This document shows positions 57,629 to 64,000 of a stretch of 64,000 nucleotides of DNA, piece by piece. The DNA is from Burkholderiaceae bacterium 26 (GTDB lineage Bacteria; Pseudomonadota; Gammaproteobacteria; Burkholderiales; Burkholderiaceae). Position 1 is the stretch's first letter, and every line of letters starts with the position of its first letter. The DNA is taken from contig JYOB01000003.1 of assembly GCA_000955795.1 (NCBI GenBank), forward strand, positions 124,001 through 188,000. The letters run 5' to 3'. The position numbers were made by a program, and so were the translations under genes. Below the pieces are notes generated by a model. The model had not been told where the DNA came from, ran no database searches, and was given only the letters and a program-made list of their open reading frames with translations.

Positions 57629-58399
57629 ATGACCGAGCCGGGCCTGGCACCTTCACCAGCACAATCCGCTGCCGCTACCAGCGGTTCGGACCGCGTGCTG
57701 ATGGTGCTCGCCACCATCGCGCGCCACGGCCGCCCGGTTGCCGCGCGCGAGCTGGTTGAACTGACCGGCCTGCCGCAGAGCACGCTGTACCGTCAGGTCG
57801 CGATGCTCAAGCGTTGGGGCTTCGTGCTCGAATCGGCGGGCACCTATGCTCCTGGCCCGATCAGCCTGCAGCTCGCGCTGGGTTTCGACCACGCTTCGCA
57901 CCTCGTGCAGGAAGCGCGCATCGGCATGGCCAAACTTGTGGCCGAGTCGGGTGAATCGGTCGGGCTGGTCGTGGCCGTCAAGGATCAGGCCGTCTGCCTG
58001 GAGATGGTCGAGAGCCAGCAGTCGCTGCGCTGCTCATTCGAGAAGGGGCGCGGCGTGCCGCTGCTGGCCGGCGCCTCTGCCAAGTCATTGCTCGCGTTCA
58101 TGCCGCCTGCTGCCGCGCGCACCATCCTCGCCGACTTGCTGGCCATCGATGCCGACACCCAGGCGCAACTGCAAGCTGAACTCACTGACATTCGCGCCGC
58201 GGGCTATGCGCTATCCGAAGGCGAGGTCGACCCCGGAGTCTGGGGCGTGAGCGTGCCGGTGTTCCGTCTGCCTGGCCACGCGCTCGGCTCCATTACGTTG
58301 ATGGCGCCTGCAACACGCGTGCGCGGCAAGGAGCAACGCCTGATCGACATGACCGTTGCGGCGGCTGCGTCCATTTCTGCGCGGCTGCAGGACATTTGA
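57629..58399 (+). CDS. IclR family transcriptional regulator
   Basis: A 256-residue regulator. The winged helix reads VLATIARHGRPVAARELVELT, then GLPQSTLYRQVAMLKRWGFV. The effector domain includes VLESAGTYAPG and the C-terminal GSITLMAPATRVRG. It heads the cluster of an ABC transporter, hutG and hutD on the same strand, so it probably controls them in place of the usual HutC. The effector is unknown. Confidence 0.88.
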   Translation: MTEPGLAPSPAQSAAATSGSDRVLMVLATIARHGRPVAARELVELTGLPQSTLYRQVAMLKRWGFVLESAGTYAPGPISLQLALGFDHASHLVQEARIGMAKLVAESGESVGLVVAVKDQAVCLEMVESQQSLRCSFEKGRGVPLLAGASAKSLLAFMPPAAARTILADLLAIDADTQAQLQAELTDIRAAGYALSEGEVDPGVWGVSVPVFRLPGHALGSITLMAPATRVRGKEQRLIDMTVAAAASISARLQDI

Positions 58400-58458
58400 G
58401 TTTTCGATTTTTCCGATTCTTTTTCTCACCCCACATGCATCACACAAGGAGACCACTC

Positions 58459-59223
58459 ATGGGGAATCGTCGTCACTTCATGCATTCGATGATGGCTTGT
58501 GCCGTGGCGTTGTCCGCTGCGGCGTCCTTCGCAACCGCCGCGCACGCTGCTGGCGAGCCGCTGCGCGTGGCCACCGACGCCACGTTCGCGCCGATGGAGT
58601 TTGTCGAAAACGGCAAGCGCACCGGCTTTGATGTGGACCTGATCGAAGCGCTGGCCCGCACCATGGGCCGTCCGGTCGAGTGGACTGACATCGACTTCAA
58701 GGGCCTCGTGCCGGGTCTCATCTCGCGCCGCTTCGACGTGGCCATCTCCGGCATCTACATCACGGAAGAGCGCAAGAAGGTGGTGGACTTCACGGTGCCG
58801 TACTACCACGGCGGTCTGGTCGCGCTGGTCAAGCAAGGCAACACGGCCATCAAGACGCCGGCTGACCTGAATGGCAAGAAGGTGAGCGTGCAGGTGGGCA
58901 CCAAGTCGGTCAACTACCTGCGCGAAAACTACCCGAAGGTCGAGCGCGTGGAGGTCGAGAAGAACAACGAGATGTTCAACCTCGTTGAGATCGGCCGCGC
59001 CGATGCCGCTGTCACAGGCCGCCCCGCTGCCGCGTACTACGTGAAGGCGCGCCCGGGTCTGCGCCTGGTTGAGCCGGCGCTTACCACCGAGGAATACGGC
59101 ATCGCCGTGCGCCGCGACCAGCCCGAGCTGACCAAGGCGTTGAACGCCGCGTTGGAGAAGATCAAGGCCGACGGCACGTACGACCAGATCGTCAAGAAGT
59201 GGTTTGGCGCCACTGCCAAGTAA
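58459..59223 (+). CDS. Amino-acid ABC transporter substrate-binding protein
   Basis: A 254-residue periplasmic binding protein of family 3. The signal peptide covers about residues 1-30 (MGNRRHFMHSMMACAVALSA through AAHA). The binding domain starts with LRVATDATFAPMEFVENGKR and includes TGFDVDLIEALARTMGRPVEW and GRADAAVTGRPAAAYYV. A good AAGGAGA lies about 9 bases before ATG 58459. With hutG/hutD downstream, histidine or a histidine-pathway intermediate is a plausible ligand, but this is not proven. Confidence 0.88.
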   Translation: MGNRRHFMHSMMACAVALSAAASFATAAHAAGEPLRVATDATFAPMEFVENGKRTGFDVDLIEALARTMGRPVEWTDIDFKGLVPGLISRRFDVAISGIYITEERKKVVDFTVPYYHGGLVALVKQGNTAIKTPADLNGKKVSVQVGTKSVNYLRENYPKVERVEVEKNNEMFNLVEIGRADAAVTGRPAAAYYVKARPGLRLVEPALTTEEYGIAVRRDQPELTKALNAALEKIKADGTYDQIVKKWFGATAK

Positions 59224-59241
59224 CGACAGACGGACACGCTG

Positions 59242-59910
59242 ATGGAACTGGATTTTTCTCCCGTCTGGGCCGGCTGGCACGACATCCTGCGCGGTACGCT
59301 CGTCACCGTTGAGGTGACGGCCGCGGCGCTGGTGCTCGGCTGCGTGCTGGGCCTGCTGATCGGCATCGGGCGGTTGAACCCGCGCCGCCGATTCATCTAC
59401 GGCATCTGCACGGTGTACGTGACGTTCATCCGTGGCACGCCGCTGCTGGTGCAGCTCTTCCTGTTGTTCTTCGGGCTGCCGCAATTCGATATCCTGCTGC
59501 CGGCTTTTGTGTGTGGCGTGCTGGGGTTGGGCGTGTATTCGGGCGCCTATGTGTCGGAAATCGTGCGCGGTGCAATCCAGTCGGTGGATCGCGGGCAGAT
59601 GGAGGCGGCACGCTCGATCGGCATGTCGTCGGCGCAGTCGATGCGCGCCATCATCCTGCCGCAGGCCGTGGTGCGGATGATCCCGCCGCTGGGCAACGAG
59701 TTCATCGCGCTGATCAAGAACTCGGCGCTGGTGTCGCTGCTCACGATCCACGATCTGATGCACGAGGGGCAGAAGATCATCAGCGTGTCGTACCGCTCGC
59801 TGGAGGTGTATCTGGCGATTGCGCTGGTGTATCTGGTGCTGACCAGCGCCGCCAGCTATCTGCTGCATCGGCTTGAACGCAACATCCGTGCGGGAGGCAT
59901 GGTGCAATGA
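59242..59910 (+). CDS. Amino-acid ABC transporter permease
   Basis: A 222-residue HisM/GlnP-type permease with five hydrophobic segments. The EAA loop for ATPase contact reads [22 protein letters not shown], and the N-terminal part includes [20 protein letters not shown], the family signature. Only one permease gene is present. It starts 18 bases after the binding-protein stop and overlaps the ATPase gene by four bases. Confidence 0.9.
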   Translation: MELDFSPVWAGWHDILRGTLVTVEVTAAALVLGCVLGLLIGIGRLNPRRRFIYGICTVYVTFIRGTPLLVQLFLLFFGLPQFDILLPAFVCGVLGLGVYSGAYVSEIVRGAIQSVDRGQMEAARSIGMSSAQSMRAIILPQAVVRMIPPLGNEFIALIKNSALVSLLTIHDLMHEGQKIISVSYRSLEVYLAIALVYLVLTSAASYLLHRLERNIRAGGMVQ

Positions 59911-60710
59911 GCATGACAAATGCGGCTCACCCGCAAACTCTCAAATCCACGCTGGATGTGCCCATGATCCAGATCCGCGGGCTGACCAAATCGTATGGCG
60001 ATCACACCGTGCTCAAGGGCATCGACTTTGAAGTCGACGCGTCGCAAGTGGTCGTCGTCATCGGCCCCAGCGGCTCGGGCAAGAGCACGTTCCTGCGTTG
60101 CTGCAATGGGCTGGAGACGGCCGAAGGCGGCACCATCGACATCTGCGGCAAGCGCCTGATCGACAACGGCAAGTTGCTACCCGAGGGCGAGTTGAACCAA
60201 CTGCGGCAGCAGGTCGGGATGGTGTTCCAGTCGTTCAACCTGTTCCCGCATCTTTCAGTGCTGCACAACGTCACGGTAGGGCCGCGCATGCTGAGTGGCA
60301 AGTCGAAGCAGGAGGCGGAAGCCGAAGCGCGCGAACTGCTGCAGAAAGTGGGCCTGGCGCACAAGGCCGACGCGATGCCTGCCAGCCTGTCGGGCGGACA
60401 GAAGCAGCGCGTGGCCATTGCGCGTGCGCTGGCGATGCGGCCCAAGGTGATGCTGTTCGACGAGCCGACGTCTGCGCTCGACCCCGAACTCGTTGGCGAA
60501 GTGCTGCAGGTGATGAAGGTGCTCGCCAAGGAAGGCATGACGATGCTTGTGGTCACGCACGAGATGGGTTTCGCACGTGAAGTGGCCGACGTGGTGGTGG
60601 TGATGGACGGCGGCGGCATCGTCGAAGCCGGGCCGCCGTCAGTCATCTTTGGCGAGCCCAAGGAAGCGCGCACGCGTTCATTCCTGCAAGCGGTGCTGAC
60701 ACGCGCATGA
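59907..60710 (+). CDS. Amino-acid ABC transporter ATP-binding protein
   Basis: A 267-residue polar-amino-acid ATPase. Walker A is [14 protein letters not shown], the signature is [17 protein letters not shown], and Walker B is [13 protein letters not shown]. The start overlaps the permease stop (ATGA), and its stop overlaps the hutG start, so translation is coupled across four genes. An alternative start at [14 protein letters not shown] (59965) would remove about 19 residues. Confidence 0.92.
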   Translation: MSMTNAAHPQTLKSTLDVPMIQIRGLTKSYGDHTVLKGIDFEVDASQVVVVIGPSGSGKSTFLRCCNGLETAEGGTIDICGKRLIDNGKLLPEGELNQLRQQVGMVFQSFNLFPHLSVLHNVTVGPRMLSGKSKQEAEAEARELLQKVGLAHKADAMPASLSGGQKQRVAIARALAMRPKVMLFDEPTSALDPELVGEVLQVMKVLAKEGMTMLVVTHEMGFAREVADVVVVMDGGGIVEAGPPSVIFGEPKEARTRSFLQAVLTRA

Positions 60711-61666
60711 CGATGACCAAAGCTGCAACGTTCGATGCTTCCATCTGGCAGGGGCGTAACGACACGGGCGAACGCGGTGACGTGACGCGCCTGTTCCAGG
60801 TCGTGCAGTCCGCCTATGCGGTGACGTTGTCTGGCGTGCCTGCGCTGGTCGGGTTTGCGTGCGATGCGGGCGTGGTGCGCAACCACGGCCGCGCCGGTGC
60901 TGCACAGGGCCCGCGCGAAATTCGCCGTGCGCTAGCCAACGTGCCCGCGCATGGCCTGTCGGTGCTAGCGGACGCGGGCGATGTCACGTGTGACGATGGC
61001 GACCTGGAAGGCGCGCAAGCCGAACTCGGCGACATCGTGTGCGAACTGCTCGATGCTGGCGCGCGGCCGGTCGTGCTCGGCGGCGGCCACGAGGTTGCCT
61101 TCGGCACTTATCAGGGCCTGCGCCAGCATTGGCAGAAACAAGGCTGGAGGGGGCGTCTCGCGGTCGTCAACTTCGATGCGCATTTCGACCTGCGCACGAG
61201 CCGCCCTGGCAACTCCGGCACGCCGTTCGACCAGATCGCCGAAGACTGCGCCGCACACAGCATCGACCTGACGTATTGCTGCCTGGGTGTGAGCCGCCTG
61301 TCGAACACGCCCGCGCTGTTTGACCGCGCCGATGCGCTGCACGCGCATTACGTGGAAGACACCGATGTGCAGGAGCGCCACCTCGATGCGCGCGTGGCCG
61401 ATCTCGATGCATGGCTGGCAGATGCCGATCACGTCTACCTGACCATCGACATGGATGTGCTGGCCGCTGCCGTGGCGCCCGGCGTGTCCGCGCCCGCGGC
61501 GTACGGCATCACGCTGCCGGTGCTCGAGGCCCTCGTGCAGCACGTCTGCGCGACGGGCAAGGTGCGTGTAGCGGACATCGCCGAGACCAACCCCGAATAC
61601 GACCAGGACCGCCGCACCGTGCGCGTAGCGGCGCGTCTGGCGTATCACTTGTTGCGCCGCTCATGA
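60707..61666 (+). CDS. hutG: Formimidoylglutamase HutG
   Basis: A 319-residue arginase-fold manganese enzyme that hydrolyses N-formimino-L-glutamate to glutamate and formamide. Manganese motifs are [18 protein letters not shown] and TIDMDVL, then [15 protein letters not shown] at the C-terminus. hutH, hutU and hutI are not present, so it works with genes elsewhere or on imported substrate. It starts in the ATPase stop and ends in the hutD start. Confidence 0.92.
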   Translation: MTMTKAATFDASIWQGRNDTGERGDVTRLFQVVQSAYAVTLSGVPALVGFACDAGVVRNHGRAGAAQGPREIRRALANVPAHGLSVLADAGDVTCDDGDLEGAQAELGDIVCELLDAGARPVVLGGGHEVAFGTYQGLRQHWQKQGWRGRLAVVNFDAHFDLRTSRPGNSGTPFDQIAEDCAAHSIDLTYCCLGVSRLSNTPALFDRADALHAHYVEDTDVQERHLDARVADLDAWLADADHVYLTIDMDVLAAAVAPGVSAPAAYGITLPVLEALVQHVCATGKVRVADIAETNPEYDQDRRTVRVAARLAYHLLRRS

Positions 61667-62241
61667 AGCTGATTCCTGCAGATGCAATGCGCCGCATGCC
61701 GTGGAAGAACGGCGGCGGTGTCACGACCGAAATCGCCATCGAGCCCGCTGGCGCTACGCTCGACAATTTCGACTGGCGCGTGAGCACTGCGCAGGTGGAT
61801 GCGGCAGGGGCGTTCTCGCGCTTTGCCGGTATTGACCGATCGCTTGCAGTGATTGCGGGCGGCCGGCTGACGATGCATCGCGCCGACGCCGAAGCCGTGA
61901 TGCTGGCGCCCGGCGAAGCCCCCGCGCGCTTTCCCGGCGAAGCGGATGTGCATGCCACGCTTGACGCGCCGCTGTCGGATTTCAACGTGATGACGCGGCG
62001 CGACGCCTGGGCACATCACGCCGAGGCGATTGCCCTGGCAGCCGGCGAGCGCCGCTCGCTGCCGCGCTTGCATGGGGGCATGCAATGGCTGGTGTATTGC
62101 GTGCACGGCGTGCTGTCGATCGGCGCCGACGATGTACCGCAGGGCGCGGCTGCATGGCTCGATGCAGAGGGCGATCCAGACACGGTTGTCGCGCGTGTCG
62201 GTTCGGTCGGTTATCTGGTGGCCTTGTGGCCGGTCGGCTGA
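61663..62241 (+). CDS. hutD: HutD family protein
   Basis: A 192-residue cupin-like protein of histidine-utilisation loci with a governor-like role proposed in Pseudomonas. The signature [19 protein letters not shown] is near residue 10. It contains [21 protein letters not shown] and LVALWPVG at the end. ATG 61663 overlaps the hutG stop by four bases. The biochemical role is not established. A terminator follows. Confidence 0.88.
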   Translation: MKLIPADAMRRMPWKNGGGVTTEIAIEPAGATLDNFDWRVSTAQVDAAGAFSRFAGIDRSLAVIAGGRLTMHRADAEAVMLAPGEAPARFPGEADVHATLDAPLSDFNVMTRRDAWAHHAEAIALAAGERRSLPRLHGGMQWLVYCVHGVLSIGADDVPQGAAAWLDAEGDPDTVVARVGSVGYLVALWPVG

Positions 62242-62267
62242 CGTTGCGCCAGATCAAACGCACCAAA

Positions 62268-62293
62268 AGAAAAGGGACCCCGTAGGGTCCCTT
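62268..62293. terminator. Terminator hutD / hupB
   Basis: AAGGGACCC (62272-62280) and GGGTCCCTT (62285-62293) form a 9-base stem around CGTA, with an A-rich left flank that reads as T's for the minus-strand hupB. It ends both convergent genes. Confidence 0.85.
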
Positions 62294-62339
62294 GCAAGTC
62301 TCCCGGTCCGGCACGCATGCCGGGCTCGGCAGCAGACTC

Positions 62340-62624
62340 TTACTTCTTCTTGTTCACGGCGTCCTTGAAGCCCTTGCCAGCCGTGAACTTCACGGTCTTG
62401 GTTGCCGGGATCTTGATGGCTTCGCCGGTGCGCGGGTTGCGGCCCGTGCGTGCTGCGCGCTTGCCCGACGAGAACGAACCGAAGCCAACCAGCGTGATGG
62501 TGCCGCCCTTGGCGACGGTCTTCTTGATGTTTTCCAGCGCGGAGTTCAGCGCGCGCTCGGCGGCGGCGTTGCTCAGTTCAGCGTCTTTCGCAATGGCGGC
62601 TACGAGTTCGGATTTGGTCGTCAT
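62340..62624 (-). CDS. hupB: DNA-binding protein HU
   Basis: A 94-residue nucleoid protein. The N-terminus reads [21 protein letters not shown], and the DNA-binding arm is [20 protein letters not shown] followed by GEAIKIPA and the end [14 protein letters not shown] 62624 is used, with GGGGAACTGAC upstream. It is convergent with hutD across a terminator. Confidence 0.95.
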   Translation of the reverse strand: MTTKSELVAAIAKDAELSNAAAERALNSALENIKKTVAKGGTITLVGFGSFSSGKRAARTGRNPRTGEAIKIPATKTVKFTAGKGFKDAVNKKK

Positions 62625-62935
62625 GTCAGTTCCCCACTTCAGGTTTGTTGGACAGCGTTGTACTGCGACCCGTTTTATATCACCGTTGCGAAGGGTTGCA
62701 CATCCCCTAACTGCAAGGGTTTGCGGGCCGTTGCTTGCACCCGACACTTGCCCCGCCTGGGTTTGCGGGCGGGTATCCGGGAAACACCTGATATCGACGG
62801 GGTTTGTTTGCATTTCCGCAAGCGTCCCTCATGCCGAAAACGCACCGAAAGCGCGCAGGCGACGCTGCCGAAAACCGGTTCGGCAGACGCCGTACACTGT
62901 GTTTCCGGGCCCGTGCAAACTTCATGGAGAACATC

Positions 62936-63688
62936 ATGTCGAGTTCGCAAATTCTTGTCGGACAAGGCTTCGCGGCCGGCGGCGAAGCGCCGGAGCACCC
63001 GCGCGGACCGGCCGTTCTGGTGGCCGGCGCCAACGGGCTGGTGGGCCGCGCGGTGGTGCGTCGTCTGGTTGCGCAGCCCTGGGCGGGCAGCGTGACGGCG
63101 CTCGTACGGCGGCGCGCGGCCTTGACAGCCGGGCCGGCGACGCCCGGTCGATTGTGCGAATGCGTGGTCGATTTCGAGCGCCTAGATGCGCCCGAAACCC
63201 AGTCAGCGTTTGCTGCCGATATCGTCATCTGCGCGCTTGGTACGACGATCCGGCAGGCTGGCTCGCAGGCGGCATTCCGGCGCGTTGATGTCGAGTATCC
63301 GGTTGAATTGGCGCGGCGCGCGTTTGCTGCGGGTGCGCACCATTTTTTGCTGGTGAGTGCGTTGGGCGCCGATGCGCGCTCGCGCGTTTTCTACAACCGC
63401 TGCAAGGGCGAAGTGGAGGCGGAAATCCTGTCGATCGGCTTTCCGTCCGTGACGGTGGTTCGGCCTTCACTGCTGCTCGGCGCACGCACAGAATTTCGGC
63501 TCGGTGAACGTATTGCGCAAGGCCTGTCGTGCGCAATCGGATGGATGGTGCCCAAGACATGGCGACCGGTGTCGGTGGAGTCGGTGGCGGCAGCGCTTGT
63601 CATGACGGCGCGGGTGGATGCGCCGGGTGTGCGTGTGCTGGAAAACGCAGCGTTGCTGGGCGCAAAAGACGAACGGCCGGTGGGTTGA
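62936..63688 (+). CDS. NAD(P)-binding oxidoreductase (HTATIP2-like)
   Basis: A 250-residue Rossmann-fold protein of the NAD-dependent epimerase/atypical SDR group. The dinucleotide-binding motif is VLVAGANGLVGRAVVRRLV near residue 27. ADIVICALGTTIRQAGSQAAF and FLLVSALGADARSRVFYNRC follow, the latter holding the Tyr-x(n)-Lys-like catalytic pair (FYNRCKGE). It resembles HTATIP2/FMP52-type oxidoreductases. ATG 62936 lies 8 bases after GGAG. A terminator lies over the 3' end. Confidence 0.78.
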   Translation: MSSSQILVGQGFAAGGEAPEHPRGPAVLVAGANGLVGRAVVRRLVAQPWAGSVTALVRRRAALTAGPATPGRLCECVVDFERLDAPETQSAFAADIVICALGTTIRQAGSQAAFRRVDVEYPVELARRAFAAGAHHFLLVSALGADARSRVFYNRCKGEVEAEILSIGFPSVTVVRPSLLLGARTEFRLGERIAQGLSCAIGWMVPKTWRPVSVESVAAALVMTARVDAPGVRVLENAALLGAKDERPVG

Positions 63689-63704
63689 TCCACCGGCCGT
63701 TTTT
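63672..63704. terminator. Terminator overlapping the oxidoreductase stop
   Basis: AACGGCCGGTGG (63672-63683) and CCACCGGCCGTT (63690-63701) form a perfect 12-base stem around a 6-base loop, followed by TTT. The left arm lies within the last codons of the oxidoreductase gene, so it ends transcription at the stop codon. Confidence 0.85.
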
Positions 63705-63738
63705 CGCTCGTGCTTCGCGGAGGAGCTATTTCAAGCGA

Positions 63739-64000
63739 TTACTTTTCGATCGGCTTGCCTGTGCGATCGTGCATCAGCGACAGCGCCAACACGCTGATGA
63801 TCGCCGCGGCCATCACGTAGTACGACGGTGCCAGCTTGCTGCCGGAACTGGCAATCAACCACGTCACGATCAGCGGGGCAAAACCACCAAAGATCGTGAC
63901 CGCCAGGTTGTACGAAATCGACAGGCCGGTAGAGCGCACCGCCGTCGGAAACTGCTCGGCCAGCACGGCAGGCGCCGGGCCTGTGAACGCCGCCAGCAAC
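63739..64000 (-). CDS. MFS transporter, C-terminal part (runs off the right edge)
   Basis: The last 86 or so residues of a major facilitator transporter. It contains AEQFPTAVRSTGLSISYNLAVTIFGG and FAPLIVTWLIASSGSKLAPSYYV, segments typical of the metabolite:H+ symporter (ProP/KgtP-like) group, and ends with helix AAAIISVLALSLMHDRTG. The substrate is unknown. The gene continues beyond the window. Confidence 0.8.
   Translation of the reverse strand, partial: LLAAFTGPAPAVLAEQFPTAVRSTGLSISYNLAVTIFGGFAPLIVTWLIASSGSKLAPSYYVMAAAIISVLALSLMHDRTGKPIEK

Noticed and set aside
58426-59919. Minus-strand 497-residue ORF
   Set aside because: Antisense to the ABC transporter binding protein and permease; composition is His/Arg/Gln-rich and without motifs.

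Overview
The window is a GC-rich, densely packed bacterial chromosome segment whose protein set and gene orders fit a betaproteobacterium of the Burkholderiaceae, most likely Ralstonia. Supporting points are nap genes followed by a complete ccm cluster, a DUF3579 gene beside argF, the order exbB-exbD-lpxK-trm112-kdsB-adk, a tripartite-tricarboxylate-type binding protein, and an AHL-acylase-like lipoprotein. The genus is inferred from recalled family resemblance; no search was run. There are no transposases, phage genes, rRNA or tRNA genes and no CRISPR array.

Layout. 1-4.1 kb: pcnB (5' end only), a HAD phosphatase, hda and an AI-2E permease on the minus strand, with purM divergent. 4.1-6 kb: a small lipoprotein, a standalone Ada-type zinc domain and ada, whose own zinc site has lost three of its four cysteines. 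6.1-17 kb: one long minus-strand respiratory block, napEDABC then ccmABCDEFGHI, encoding periplasmic nitrate reductase and the cytochrome c maturation machinery that its c-haem subunits need; nearly every ccm junction is a 4-base stop/start overlap. 17.1-22.7 kb: alkA, alkB and an uncharacterised 2OG-Fe(II) oxygenase, then an acetyltransferase, miaA and mutL. 22.8-31.8 kb: dedA, sirB1-like, murJ, rpsT, DUF3579, argF, argG, ppnP, murB and yajQ. 31.8-41.3 kb: AHL-acylase-like lipoprotein with a divergent GlxA/AraC regulator, plsY, a YbaK deacylase, xerD, ogt, a TTT binding protein, a chalcone-isomerase-like protein and queG. 41.2-47.6 kb: tsaE, amiC, an acetyltransferase, a BASS-type transporter with a divergent LysR gene, an SDR dehydrogenase and adk. 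47.9-51.1 kb: the envelope operon exbB-exbD-lpxK-trm112-kdsB. 52-57.5 kb: xseA, sodB, an M50 protease/DUF2167 pair, a SnoaL-like protein and an unknown gene. 57.6-62.2 kb: an IclR regulator followed by an amino-acid ABC transporter, hutG and hutD, tightly coupled. 62.3-64 kb: HU, a NAD(P)-binding oxidoreductase and the 3' end of an MFS transporter.

The most unexplained feature is the roughly 1-kb space between divergent exbB and xseA. It holds three colinear repeat copies with a period of exactly 172 bp, plus a diverged fourth copy. Each copy carries TGTGGA-type boxes one helical turn apart, and the fourth copy has a perfect DnaA-box 9-mer. The period is not a multiple of three, so the repeat cannot be conserved as protein; it looks like a DNA- or RNA-level element. 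Other leads are the split or degenerate Ada zinc domain, a stem-loop leader before argF, the hutG/hutD transporter cluster without hutHUI, and the M50/DUF2167 pair.
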